Positions 43,126 through 51,509 of a DNA stretch of 64,000 nt are shown here, piece after piece; position 1 is the first letter of the stretch; each line of letters begins with the position of its first letter. The DNA lies in the NCBI GenBank assembly GCA_027489335.1, contig JAIXZX010000005.1:324831-388830 (forward strand), in the 5' to 3' direction. This DNA comes from Caulobacteraceae bacterium. Lineage in GTDB: Bacteria > Pseudomonadota > Alphaproteobacteria > Caulobacterales > Caulobacteraceae. The position numbers and the translations under genes are program-made. Below the pieces are notes generated by a model. The model was given only the letters and a program-made list of their open reading frames with translations, made no database searches and was not told the origin of the DNA.

Positions 43126-43154
43126 TCATTACACAGAAGTTGACCCTCTGGCAA
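43126..43154 (-). promoter_or_regulatory. Candidate rplY promoter
   Basis: On the minus strand TTGCCA (43154-43149), 17 bases, then TAATGA (43131-43126). Transcription would begin near 43119, giving a leader of about 70 bases that contains the GC-rich hairpin at 43068-43089 and a second pairing of GATCCC with GGGATC near 43097-43112. Confidence 0.4.
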
Positions 43155-43169
43155 CGGCGCCCGCGGACT

Positions 43170-44198
43170 TCAGCGCGTTTTAACCGCGCTGACCCCCGCC
43201 GTCTCGGCCGCGGCCCCGGTTTCGGCCACCTGCAAGGGGGTCGCCTTGGCCGGATCGGCCAGGCCCGCGCCCTTCATCAGGCACTGTCCGGTGTCCATCA
43301 GGGCGTGCTGGCCGAGGCAGAAGACGTCCTCGTAGTGCGGCTTGGAGACCGCCAGGCACTGATAGAGGTTTAGCTTGGCCATGTTGAGGCAGGAGGCTGA
43401 GGTCGGCTCCACCATCACAGCGGTCAGCAGGTCGGCGCGATTCTCGCCGGCCTCGCCCAGGACGGCCAGGGCCGCGACCGCGAGGCTGCGCAGCACCATG
43501 CGGCTGTAGGGGGGCTCCGCAGGGGCGCCGGTCAGGTCGAGGATGCCCGCGCCGATGGCCGCCTGCTGCAGCCGAGCGGTCTCTTCGATCTCGCCGACGA
43601 TGGGCGTGGCCGACAGCGCCTTGGCCTGGGACAGGCGCAGGGCGCGGTTCTCGACCTCGGCCTTGGACCACTTGGACTTCTGGACGTCATAGGCCGCCTG
43701 CTTGACCGCAGAGCCGGTCTCGAACAGGCGCTTGCCTTCCGCCCCATAGGCCGCGATCACCAGACCGGCGGCGCTGCGGGCGCCGGGCAGGGTCGCCGCA
43801 TAGGTCGGATCGGCCACGAGATCAGCGAACATCTTGTTCCGCGTCTCGGGGTTGGTGGAGTAGCTGCGCACCGCCGCCACGAACTCGGGATCCTGCAGGG
43901 CGGCCACGGCGCCATAGGCCACGGCGCCCTTCAGCAACTGGATCGGCTCATAGGCGGCGCTGGTCTTCAGGGACTCAGCGATCTCGGCGCCATCGTCAAA
44001 GACCGGGGAAATGGCCGATGAGCGGGACATGTAATAGCGATAGGCGCTGGCGTGCTCGATGAGCGAGGGGGCGAGGGCCACGGCCGGCGGGGCGGGGGCC
44101 GGGGCTTCCGGCTTAGGCTCGGCGCACCCCGCAAGGACTGCGGTTCCGATCAGCGCCAGCGCGGTCAGCGCGCTGCGAAAGCCAATAGCCGAGCTCAT
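43170..44198 (-). CDS. Lipoprotein of unknown function
   Basis: The 342-residue protein has a lipoprotein signal ending VLAGC (lipidated Cys near residue 23), a short Pro/Ala-rich linker and a helical domain rich in alanine. Four cysteines are clustered late (SASCLNM, YQCLAV, VFCLGQ, GQCLMK), suggesting two disulfides in a periplasmic fold. ATG at 44198 begins the signal. A perfect 21-base palindrome lies 29 bases upstream and is probably a regulator site. I do not recognise the family. Confidence 0.8.
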   Translation of the reverse strand: MSSAIGFRSALTALALIGTAVLAGCAEPKPEAPAPAPPAVALAPSLIEHASAYRYYMSRSSAISPVFDDGAEIAESLKTSAAYEPIQLLKGAVAYGAVAALQDPEFVAAVRSYSTNPETRNKMFADLVADPTYAATLPGARSAAGLVIAAYGAEGKRLFETGSAVKQAAYDVQKSKWSKAEVENRALRLSQAKALSATPIVGEIEETARLQQAAIGAGILDLTGAPAEPPYSRMVLRSLAVAALAVLGEAGENRADLLTAVMVEPTSASCLNMAKLNLYQCLAVSKPHYEDVFCLGQHALMDTGQCLMKGAGLADPAKATPLQVAETGAAAETAGVSAVKTR

Positions 44199-44226
44199 GG
44201 GTCTGTGTTCCCCTAAATGGTACGCC

Positions 44227-44247
44227 ACCGAACATAGCATGTTCGGT
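44227..44247. promoter_or_regulatory. Perfect palindrome upstream of the lipoprotein gene
   Basis: ACCGAACAT (44227-44235), AGC, ATGTTCGGT (44239-44247) is a perfect 9-3-9 inverted repeat in the 137-base gap between prs and the lipoprotein gene. Its position 29 bases before the lipoprotein start is that of an operator. The repressor is unknown; the GAAC/GTTC ends recall LexA sites but the spacing does not fit the alphaproteobacterial direct repeat. Confidence 0.55.
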
Positions 44248-44335
44248 CAGGCGAGATCATGGCCCCCATATCGTAAACTATTGTTCACCAAGCTTAGCCA
44301 GTCGTCTCCCCTGGTGAGCGAGATCAGGCGCGCCG

Positions 44336-45271
44336 TCAGTCGAAGAGTTTCGACACCGACTCTTCGTTGGCGATGCGGCGAACCGCCTCACCGATCAGGG
44401 CCGCGCAGCTCACATAGCGGATCTTGGGCGCCGAGGCGGCCCGTTCCGGGGCGGCGATGGAGTCGGTCATCACCAGCTCCTTTAGCACCGAGGCGTCGAC
44501 CCGTTCGATGGCTGCGCCCGACAGCACCCCGTGGGTGACATAGGCCGAGACCTCAGAGGCCCCGCCGTCCACCAGGGCCTGGGCGGCGTTACACAGGGTG
44601 CCGCCCCCGTCGATGATGTCGTCGAACAGCACGCAGCGGCGGCCCTCAACGTCACCGATGATGTTGGCCACCTCGCTCTTGCCGGGGCCCGAGCGTCGCT
44701 TGTCGACGATAGCCAGTTCGGCGTTCAGACGGCTGGCCACCGACAGGGCGCGGACCACGCCGCCCACGTCGGGCGAGACGATCATCAGCTCGTCAGGCTT
44801 GGGGTAGTGGGCCTTGATGTCGTTGGCCAGCAGGGGCGCCGACAGAAGGTTGTCGGTGGGGATGTCGAAGAACCCCTGAATCTGGCCGGAATGCAGATCC
44901 ATGGTTAGCACCCGGTCGGCCCCGGCCCGGGTGATCAGATTAGAGACCAGCTTGGCTGAGATGGGGGTGCGCCCCCCGGTCTTCCGGTCCTGCCGCGCAT
45001 AACCGAAATAGGGCATCACCGCCGTGATCCGCCGGGCCGAAGCGCGTTTCAGCGCGTCGATGCAGATCAGCAGCTCCATCAGATTGTCGTTGGTGGGATA
45101 GCTGGTGGACTGGATCACGAAGACGTCCTCGCCGCGGACGTTCTCGTCAATGGTCACCCAGACCTCGTTGTCGGCGAACCGCTTGACCTGGGCCCGGGTG
45201 AGGGGAACGTCCAGATGGTCGGAGACGGCCTGGGCGAGAGCCTGGTTAGAATTGCCCGCCAGCAGCTTCAT
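44336..45271 (-). CDS. prs: Ribose-phosphate pyrophosphokinase
   Basis: The 311-residue enzyme makes PRPP from ribose 5-phosphate and ATP. It has the N-terminal [22 protein letters not shown], the ATP region [44 protein letters not shown], the metal site [20 protein letters not shown], and the PRPP loop [21 protein letters not shown]. The length is the family's. A GC-rich inverted repeat GGGGG-CCGA-CCCCC lies in the 70-base gap to pgeF. Confidence 0.97.
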   Translation of the reverse strand: MKLLAGNSNQALAQAVSDHLDVPLTRAQVKRFADNEVWVTIDENVRGEDVFVIQSTSYPTNDNLMELLICIDALKRASARRITAVMPYFGYARQDRKTGGRTPISAKLVSNLITRAGADRVLTMDLHSGQIQGFFDIPTDNLLSAPLLANDIKAHYPKPDELMIVSPDVGGVVRALSVASRLNAELAIVDKRRSGPGKSEVANIIGDVEGRRCVLFDDIIDGGGTLCNAAQALVDGGASEVSAYVTHGVLSGAAIERVDASVLKELVMTDSIAAPERAASAPKIRYVSCAALIGEAVRRIANEESVSKLFD

Positions 45272-45340
45272 GAGATTCCCCGAGGTTCCGCATCGTCAGG
45301 CGGGCTTTAATGCAGGGGGCCGACCCCCGGCAACCCTCCG

Positions 45341-46123
45341 CTACAGAACGATGGCCGAGAGCAGCCGGCCATAGTCGGCTTCGCCCCGCTGAAACGCCCG
45401 GCGATTGGAAAAGAAGTGGTCGGGTTCGGCGCAGGTGTCGCGTCCGATCCATTCCCGCTGCGCCACGCCCGCGGCGGCCAGCTGGGCCAAGACAAAGGCT
45501 GGGAGGTCGAACTGGCGCTTGTCGCTCGCCGCTCCTGGGCTGAAGAACCGGGCATTGGCCGGGTCGGTCTCCACGAAGCGATCCAGGAACTCCAGGCCCA
45601 CCTCATATGAGGCCGGCCCGATGCAGGGGCCGACAGCCGCCAGGATGCGGTCACGCCGGGCGCCCAGCCGCTCCATCTGCGCCACCGTATCGGCGACGAC
45701 GCCCGACAGGGCGCCCTTCCAGCCCGCATGGGCGGCGGCCACGACGCGACCCTCCGGGTCGGCCAGCAGGATGGGCGCGCAGTCGGCCGCGAGGGCGCCG
45801 CAGATCAGGCCCGGGGTGGCCGTCACCACCCCGTCGGCCTCGGGACGCGCTGCGCCCCAGGGGCGCTCGGCGATCTCGGCCCGGGCGGAATGGATCTGGT
45901 GGCAGGTGTTGAGCGCCTCATGGGGCAGGCCGAAATGGGCCGCGGCCCGTCGGCGATTCTCAGCCACGTCCTCGGGCGAATCGGCCGAGCCGGGCCCCAC
46001 ATTGAGCGAGGCGTAGAGCCCCGCCGAAACGCCCCCCTGGCGGGTGAAGAAGGCGTGGCGCAGGCCGGCCTTGGTCAGCAGGGGCGAGGTGATCGCCGGC
46101 AGGGTCGTCTGGGTGTCGGTCAT
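45341..46123 (-). CDS. pgeF: Peptidoglycan editing factor PgeF / multicopper polyphenol oxidase-like
   Basis: The 260-residue protein is of the YfiH/PgeF family, with HAFFTRQGGVSAGLYASLNVG, the active-site TADC-like GALAADCAPILLAD, and AAHAGWKGALSGVVADTV. The family has a zinc or copper centre of His and Cys residues; E. coli YfiH removes a misplaced amino acid from UDP-MurNAc peptides, and some members act on purine nucleosides. It is the third gene of lgt-midA-pgeF and begins 2 bases after midA, so the three genes are probably one operon. Confidence 0.93.
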   Translation of the reverse strand: MTDTQTTLPAITSPLLTKAGLRHAFFTRQGGVSAGLYASLNVGPGSADSPEDVAENRRRAAAHFGLPHEALNTCHQIHSARAEIAERPWGAARPEADGVVTATPGLICGALAADCAPILLADPEGRVVAAAHAGWKGALSGVVADTVAQMERLGARRDRILAAVGPCIGPASYEVGLEFLDRFVETDPANARFFSPGAASDKRQFDLPAFVLAQLAAAGVAQREWIGRDTCAEPDHFFSNRRAFQRGEADYGRLLSAIVL

Positions 46124-46125
46124 GG

Positions 46126-47187
46126 TCAGTCCGCCTCGAAGGCCGGAGGAATGAAGCCTGGCCCATGCAGGGCCAGGACCTTGAACAGGCCCCCCATCTG
46201 GTCATGGGCGGTCAGGCGGTCGAACTGTCTGCCAAGGGTTTCGGCGAGGTCCGGGCGGCTCCGAGCCAAGGCTGACGCGCGCGCCTCGATCCCCAGCCGT
46301 CGCAGAAACTCGGCCTGGGTGAGCAGCGGCCGGGCCTCGGCGCCTTCGGCCCGGGCGGCCTCGGCCACCGCGGCGAAGTCGGCGTGAACGGTCAGGTCCG
46401 CTTCCCCAGGACAGGCCAGGGGATCGACCTTTTGATGACCCTTCAGGGCCTGAAAGGTGTCACCGCCTTCCTCTCCGGCGGCGGGACCATAGTCGATCAG
46501 CAGGGCCGCGCCCCCATCGGCGGCCAGCCTGGCGCCGATCTGGGAGCCCAGAGCCGCCTGGGCTGGCGAAGACTCAAAAACTGCGCCCACCTCGCCCGAA
46601 CGGCCCGCCGCAGGCAGGGGGGCGGCAAGTCCGAAGGTCAGGTCGCCCGCCGCGTCGAGGCCCACCATCCGCTCCGCCCAGCCCTCGGGCGTGCGGACGA
46701 ACTGGCGGGTGGGCAGGCAGTCCAGCAGCTCATTGGCCACCAGGATCATCGGCGCTCCCCCGGGGATCGCCTCAAGGCTGTCGGCCCATCGAGGGGCGAC
46801 TTTGGCTAAGCGTTCAGCCTGAAGGGCTTTCAGGGGCGAGGAGACCTCGACCAGCCAGAGGTCGGCCGCTTCCGCAAACCCTGGGACTTTCGCCCCGGCC
46901 CGCAGCAGGTCGGCCATCAGGGTTCCGTCGCCCGGCCCCATCTCCACCAGCCGAAAGCGCGGCGGGGCGCCCTGCGCCTGCCAGCAGGCCGCCGCCCACA
47001 ACCCGATAAGCTCCCCGAACATCTGGCTGACCAGGGGGGCGGTGATGAAGTCCCCGCCGGCGCCCAGGCCGGGGCGGGTGGCGTAATAGCCCGCCTGAGG
47101 GTCGTGCAGGCAGATCGTCATGTACTCGGCGAGGCTGATGGGGCCCGTGGCGGCGATCTGGGCCGCCAGCCGGTCACGCAGGGCCAT
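46126..47187 (-). CDS. SAM-dependent methyltransferase of the MidA/NDUFAF7 family
   Basis: The 353-residue protein belongs to the family of mitochondrial NDUFAF7, which methylates an arginine of respiratory complex I subunit NDUFS2. Visible are ISLAEYMTICLHDPQAGYYATR, DFITAPLVSQMFGELIGLWAAACW, the SAM-binding RLVEMGPGDGTLMADLLRA, LVANELLDCLPTRQF and LLIDYG. A role in complex I assembly in bacteria is inferred. The start at 47187 overlaps the end of lgt by 14 bases. Confidence 0.9.
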   Translation of the reverse strand: MALRDRLAAQIAATGPISLAEYMTICLHDPQAGYYATRPGLGAGGDFITAPLVSQMFGELIGLWAAACWQAQGAPPRFRLVEMGPGDGTLMADLLRAGAKVPGFAEAADLWLVEVSSPLKALQAERLAKVAPRWADSLEAIPGGAPMILVANELLDCLPTRQFVRTPEGWAERMVGLDAAGDLTFGLAAPLPAAGRSGEVGAVFESSPAQAALGSQIGARLAADGGAALLIDYGPAAGEEGGDTFQALKGHQKVDPLACPGEADLTVHADFAAVAEAARAEGAEARPLLTQAEFLRRLGIEARASALARSRPDLAETLGRQFDRLTAHDQMGGLFKVLALHGPGFIPPAFEAD

Positions 47188-48085
47188 CGGACCCCGGAGC
47201 GGGACGAATGCGGAAGGGGTCCTCGGCCTCCACGGCCGGCGGCGTTTCAGCCGGCTGGGGGGCGGGGGCCGCCTCGACAGCCGGAAGCGGCTCGCGCAGG
47301 CCGCGCCAGATCAGGAAGGCGCCGCCCAGCAGCATGGGCAGGCTGAGCATCATGCCCATGGTCAGGCCGAGCGGGAAGTCCGGCAGATAGGAGTCGGGCT
47401 CGCGGACCTGCTCGACCAGGGTGCGGAAGACGGCGTAGCCGACCAGGAACAGGCCAGCGACGGCGCCTCGGCGCTCCAGCCAATGGGCCCTGTGGGTGGC
47501 CAGGCGCAGGATGATGAATAGGACGACCCCCTCGAGCAGGGCCTCATAGAGCTGGCTGGGATGGCGGGGATAGGGCCCGGCGCCGGGGAAGATCACCCCC
47601 CAGGGCAATTCGGTGGGACGGCCCCACAGCTCGCCATTGATGAAGTTGGCGATGCGGCCGAAGAACAGGCCGATGGGCACGCAGGCGGCCACCACGTCGC
47701 CCAGGCGCAACAGGTCGATACCGTTGGCGCGGGCGAAGGCGGCCACCGCGATGGCGACGCCAAGGGCGCCCCCGTGGAAGCTCATGCCCCCCTGCCAGAC
47801 CTGCAGGATCTGCACAGGGTCGGTCCAGATGGTCTCGGGCGTGTAGAAGAGGATGTAGCCCAGCCGGCCCCCCAGGATGATGCCCAGGGTGACCCACAGG
47901 ATCAGGTCGTCGATCTGGGCGGGGGTGGCCGCCGGACCGCGGGCGGGCGCCAGCTGCGGATTGCGCACCAGCGTCACCACGTAGCGCCAGCCGATCAGGA
48001 TGCCGGCCACATAGGCCAGGGCGTACCAGCGGATGGCGAATGGCCCGATCTGGATCAGGATGGGGTCGAAATCAGGAAAGGGCAC
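47174..48085 (-). CDS. lgt: Prolipoprotein diacylglyceryl transferase
   Basis: The 303-residue inner-membrane enzyme transfers diacylglycerol to the cysteine of prolipoproteins. Seven membrane helices, the HGG motif in MSFHGGALG, the signature GRIANFINGELWGRPT and the HPSQLYEALLEG stretch with its catalytic histidine are present. The tail after residue 270 is proline/alanine-rich. The start is GTG at 48085. It heads the lgt-midA-pgeF operon. Several predicted lipoproteins in this window would be its substrates. Confidence 0.96.
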   Translation of the reverse strand: MPFPDFDPILIQIGPFAIRWYALAYVAGILIGWRYVVTLVRNPQLAPARGPAATPAQIDDLILWVTLGIILGGRLGYILFYTPETIWTDPVQILQVWQGGMSFHGGALGVAIAVAAFARANGIDLLRLGDVVAACVPIGLFFGRIANFINGELWGRPTELPWGVIFPGAGPYPRHPSQLYEALLEGVVLFIILRLATHRAHWLERRGAVAGLFLVGYAVFRTLVEQVREPDSYLPDFPLGLTMGMMLSLPMLLGGAFLIWRGLREPLPAVEAAPAPQPAETPPAVEAEDPFRIRPAPGSDGPA

Positions 48086-48200
48086 CGGCGCGTTCTCCAG
48101 CCTATTGTCGCCTGTTTAGCCGACAAGGCCTTCGCATTCATCCCCCGGCGCCCCATATTGATGGTGCGCGGCGGCAAGTCCCGCGCCTCTTGAGCCCGCT

Positions 48201-48431
48201 ATGCAGACCCAGAACCCTTTCCTCGACGAAATCGCCAAGCTGACCACCGCGGCCATGGGCATGGCCCAGGCCGCCAGCGAGGAGGCGAGGTCCGCCTTCA
48301 GGGCCCAGGCCGACCGGGCCGCGGCCGAGCTGGACCTGATCCGGCGCGAGGAATTCGAGGCGCTCAAAGCCGAGGTGGCCGCCCTGAGGGCGGACATTCA
48401 GGCGCTGCGCGGTCCCGCCGCCCAGGACTGA
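48201..48431 (+). CDS. UbiK/BMFP-like accessory protein
   Basis: A 76-residue protein with NPFLDEIAKLTTAAMGMAQAASEEAR at the N-terminus and a coiled-coil end (EEFEALKAEVAALRADIQAL). This is the pattern of the BMFP/UbiK family, small membrane-associated trimers; UbiK helps assemble the ubiquinone-synthesis complex in Escherichia coli. Whether it has that role here is inferred. It is divergent from lgt across 115 bases with no clear promoter. Confidence 0.8.
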   Translation: MQTQNPFLDEIAKLTTAAMGMAQAASEEARSAFRAQADRAAAELDLIRREEFEALKAEVAALRADIQALRGPAAQD

Positions 48432-48578
48432 CGCCCGCGTTCACGAATACGCGAAAGGGGTTCGCCCACCGGAAGAAGCCGGTGACAGGGCCCTTGCGAA
48501 GCAGATTAGTTTCACGACTGCCGGTGAGTCGTTCGGGCCACGCGCCCGATCCGCCGCAGCGAAAGGACCGTGGGTTCC

Positions 48579-49082
48579 ATGGATATGCCCCAGCCTGACG
48601 AAGACGTCGTCCTCGGCCTCGATCCCCTGGACGTCGTCGAACACGTGCTCACGGCCGAGAACCTGGAGTTCGACCGCACCGAGGACGGCGACCTGGCCTT
48701 CACCCTGGCCGGGGAATGGAAGGACTACGAGCTCTGGTTCGCCTGGCGCCCGGAGGCCGACTGCCTGCAGCTCTGCCTGGCGCTTGGCCATACCGTCGCC
48801 CCTGAGGCCCGGCATCCGGCCCACGAACTGGTGGGCCTGGTCAATCAACGCCTCTGGCTAGGCCATTTCGAGCTGTGGGACGACGGCGAGATCGTCTTCC
48901 GTCACGCCATGGCCCTGACCAGCGCCGAGCGGCCCAGCCTGTCCCAGGCCGCGGCTATGATCGACATCGCCGTCGAGGGCGCCGATCGCTTCTTCCCGGC
49001 CTTCGACTTCATGGTCCGTGGCGCCAAGACCCCGGCCGAGGCCATGGCCGCCTGCATGTTCGAGACCGTCGGCGAGGCCTGA
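48579..49082 (+). CDS. YbjN domain protein
   Basis: The 167-residue protein has the YbjN fold pattern: DPLDVVEHVLTAENLEFDRTEDGDLAFTLAGEWKDYELWFAWRPEADCLQLCLAL, then HELVGLVNQRLWLGHFELWDDGEIVFRHAMAL, and a helical end. Members affect motility and stress phenotypes in Escherichia coli, but the mechanism is unknown. ATG at 48579 was preferred to GTG at 48570 because GAAAGGA lies 11 bases upstream of the ATG but only 2 bases before the GTG. It precedes proC by 64 bases. Confidence 0.85.
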   Translation: MDMPQPDEDVVLGLDPLDVVEHVLTAENLEFDRTEDGDLAFTLAGEWKDYELWFAWRPEADCLQLCLALGHTVAPEARHPAHELVGLVNQRLWLGHFELWDDGEIVFRHAMALTSAERPSLSQAAAMIDIAVEGADRFFPAFDFMVRGAKTPAEAMAACMFETVGEA

Positions 49083-49146
49083 GGGTCTCGCGCCGGCCCC
49101 GCCCCTCCGATAGAACCGCGACCAGTTGCGGACGACGGAGGATTCC

Positions 49147-49941
49147 ATGGGGCCATTGCTGATTCTGGGCGCCGGTCGGATGGGCGGCGCGCTGATCTCT
49201 GGCTGGCGACTGGCCGGCCTGTTCGCCCCGCAGGACCTGATGATCCGCGACCCCCACCCCGGGGACGAGGGGCAGGCGGCGATCGCGCAAGGCGCCCTGC
49301 ACAATCCGGATTCGGCGGCCATGGGCCGCGCCAAGGTCGTCCTGCTGGCTGTGAAGCCCCAGCTCTGGCGGGCGGCGGCCGCGGAGGTCAGCCAAGCCCT
49401 GGCGTCCGACGCCGTCATCATCTCCATCGCCGCGGGCGTGGGCTCTGAGGACATTTCTCGCGCCTTCGGCGGGCGGGCCGTCGCCCGGATCATGCCCACC
49501 ACCGCCGCCGCCATCGGTCAGGGGACCGCCAGTCTCTATGCGGCAGACAGCCATGCGGCGGATCTCGCCCGGCGTCTCTTCAGCGCCGTGGGCGCGGTGG
49601 TGGAGCTGGAAACCGAGGCCCTGATGCACGCGGCCACCGCGACGTCGGGCTCGGCGCCGGCCTATCTCTACGCCTTTGTGGAGGCTCTGGAGGCCGCAGG
49701 CGTCAGGGCCGGTCTGTCGAAAGAGGCCTCCGGCACGCTCGCCCGCGCGACCATCTCCGGGGCCGCAGCTCTGCTGGCCCAGAGCGGCGCCGAACCAGCA
49801 GAGCTGCGTCGGCAGGTCACGTCCCCCGGCGGAACGACCCAGGCCGCCCTTGAGGTGCTGATGGGGCCAGAGGGCCTTGGGCCGCTGCTGGAGCGTGCGG
49901 TGGCCGCGGCGACAGACCGCTCTCGGGTCCTGGGGGCCTGA
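49147..49941 (+). CDS. proC: Pyrroline-5-carboxylate reductase
   Basis: The 264-residue enzyme makes proline from pyrroline-5-carboxylate with NAD(P)H. The N-terminal Rossmann loop LLILGAGRMGGALISGW, the segment VVLLAVKPQLW, the stretch ARIMPTTAAAIGQGTASLYA, and the C-terminal TATSGSAPAYLYAFVEALEAAGVRAGL and VTSPGGTTQAALEVL are characteristic. The ATG at 49147 has ACGGAGGA a few bases upstream. It follows the YbjN gene and ends convergent with exoD. Confidence 0.95.
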   Translation: MGPLLILGAGRMGGALISGWRLAGLFAPQDLMIRDPHPGDEGQAAIAQGALHNPDSAAMGRAKVVLLAVKPQLWRAAAAEVSQALASDAVIISIAAGVGSEDISRAFGGRAVARIMPTTAAAIGQGTASLYAADSHAADLARRLFSAVGAVVELETEALMHAATATSGSAPAYLYAFVEALEAAGVRAGLSKEASGTLARATISGAAALLAQSGAEPAELRRQVTSPGGTTQAALEVLMGPEGLGPLLERAVAAATDRSRVLGA

Positions 49942-49954
49942 CGCGCGGGCCTCC

Positions 49955-50593
49955 CTAGAGCAGGTTGACCAGGCTCTCGAAGGAGTCCCCGAGGGCGCCG
50001 ATGAATGTCACCGCCGCCAGGATCAGGGCGTTCCAGATCAGGGCCAGGATGATCACGCTCAGCGCCGCAGCGATGGCCCCCACAAGGCCGGCCACCCCAT
50101 CCCGCTCAAGCAGGCCAAAGCCGAAGGCGGCGATGGCGAAGGAGGGCAGCATGTTGCCGAACGGAATGGGCAGGAAGACGATCACCGCCAGCATGAGGCA
50201 CACGGCGCCGATGAAGCGGTCGGCGACCCGACCGTAGAGAATGCGCCACCTGGGCCGCAGATGCCGCTCCAGGCGCTGCAGGTGCGGCGCCAGACGCACG
50301 GCCATTGTCTGGAACTCGGCCCGCTGCATCGACCGGTTCATCAGGGCCTTGGGCAGCCACAGGGTCGGGCGGCCGATCATCAGCTGGAAGGCGATGAAGA
50401 TCAGCGGCGCGCCCAGAATGGCCGAGACGCCGGGGGGCATGGGCAGGGCGAGCGGTGCGGCGAACACCGCCAGCAGGGCGCCGAACGCCCGGTCTCCGAA
50501 CGCGTCGAGCACGTCGGCCACCGTCACCTTGGGGTGCGGGCGCTCGGCGAGACCGGCGAGAATATCGGAGAAACGGTGGACGTCGTCGACCAC
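49955..50593 (-). CDS. ExoD-like exopolysaccharide synthesis protein
   Basis: The 212-residue membrane protein resembles ExoD, known from Sinorhizobium meliloti where mutants are altered in exopolysaccharide and alkali tolerance. It has the N-terminal ILAGLAERPHPKVTVADVLDAFGDRAFGALLAVFAAPLALPMPPGVSAILGAPL and four to five membrane segments. The start is GTG at 50593. It is convergent with proC and has no polysaccharide genes nearby. The molecular function is unknown. Confidence 0.85.
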   Translation of the reverse strand: MVDDVHRFSDILAGLAERPHPKVTVADVLDAFGDRAFGALLAVFAAPLALPMPPGVSAILGAPLIFIAFQLMIGRPTLWLPKALMNRSMQRAEFQTMAVRLAPHLQRLERHLRPRWRILYGRVADRFIGAVCLMLAVIVFLPIPFGNMLPSFAIAAFGFGLLERDGVAGLVGAIAAALSVIILALIWNALILAAVTFIGALGDSFESLVNLL

Positions 50594-50733
50594 GGTCGGA
50601 CCTGCGGGCTGAAGGGTTCGGATGTGCGGTTCAGATGGACGCGCCCGGGGAAAATTGCACCCCCAGAACCGCCCGCTCTGGTCGAATTCCCTGGTCTTGT
50701 GGCCTCAGCCCCACGACGTGGTCTTGCCGAGGG

Positions 50734-51417
50734 TCAGACCGCGGCGTGCTGTCCCAGCACCACGCCCACCAGGACAGCGGCGTAATGCACGCCGGCGCCC
50801 CCGATCACATGGCCATGCCAGATGGCCCGGCGGAAAGGCAGTCGCCGCATCATGTAAAAGATGACCCCGATGCTGTAGACCGCGCCGCCAATGGCCAGAA
50901 GCACCATGGCCGAAGGAGGCAGGGCGGCCATCAGGGGCTGAAGCGCCACCACGACGGCCCAGCCCAGGGCCAGATAGATGACCACCCAGAGCTTGCGGTC
51001 GAGGCCGTTCAGGAAGAGCTTGCCGGCGACTCCGAGGGCGGCCACGCCCCATATGGCCGCCGTCATGGCGACGGCCCAGGCGCCGCTCAGGCCCGCCACC
51101 GTGAACGGTGTGTAGGAGCCGGCGATCATGATGAAGATGCCTGCGTGGTCCAGCCGCCGCAGCAAGGGACGATGCCGCGCCGGGGCGAAGTTGTAGGCCG
51201 TCGAACAGGCCAGCATCAGCAATAGGCCGGCGGAGTAGATCCCCACCGCCGTGGTCAGCAGGGGCGAGCCCCGCCAGACCGACAGCCCGATCAGGACCGC
51301 GCCGCCGATCAGGGCCGCCGTCAGGCCGATGACGTGGACGCAGAGGTCCGCGCACTTGGCCGAGGGCGTCGGATAGTGGCGAGGCGGCTTTTCGGTCTGG
51401 ACAGGCGCGATGGTCAT
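50734..51417 (-). CDS. Hemolysin III family (PAQR) membrane protein
   Basis: A 227-residue protein with seven membrane segments in the PAQR fold. The motif STAYNFAPARHRPLLRRLDHAGIFIMIAGSYTPF and the C-terminal IWHGHVIGGAGVHYAAVL supply the conserved Ser, Asp and three His that bind zinc in the family. The name hemolysin III comes from one Bacillus protein; in most bacteria the role is unknown, possibly lipid amidase-like chemistry. It is between exoD and the M20 peptidase, all on the minus strand. Confidence 0.9.
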   Translation of the reverse strand: MTIAPVQTEKPPRHYPTPSAKCADLCVHVIGLTAALIGGAVLIGLSVWRGSPLLTTAVGIYSAGLLLMLACSTAYNFAPARHRPLLRRLDHAGIFIMIAGSYTPFTVAGLSGAWAVAMTAAIWGVAALGVAGKLFLNGLDRKLWVVIYLALGWAVVVALQPLMAALPPSAMVLLAIGGAVYSIGVIFYMMRRLPFRRAIWHGHVIGGAGVHYAAVLVGVVLGQHAAV

Positions 51418-51509
51418 ATCTTTGAACCGCTTGTACCCCCCGCGAGGCGGGACGCCCAGGGCGAGGGCGCCTGTCCTGTGCAGAATGTCGCGGCTGCGTC
51501 CTCGGCGCC

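Noticed and set aside
45301..45340. GGGGG-CCGA-CCCCC inverted repeat between prs and pgeF as a terminator
   Set aside because: The short stem lacks a following T run on either strand, so I do not call it a terminator.
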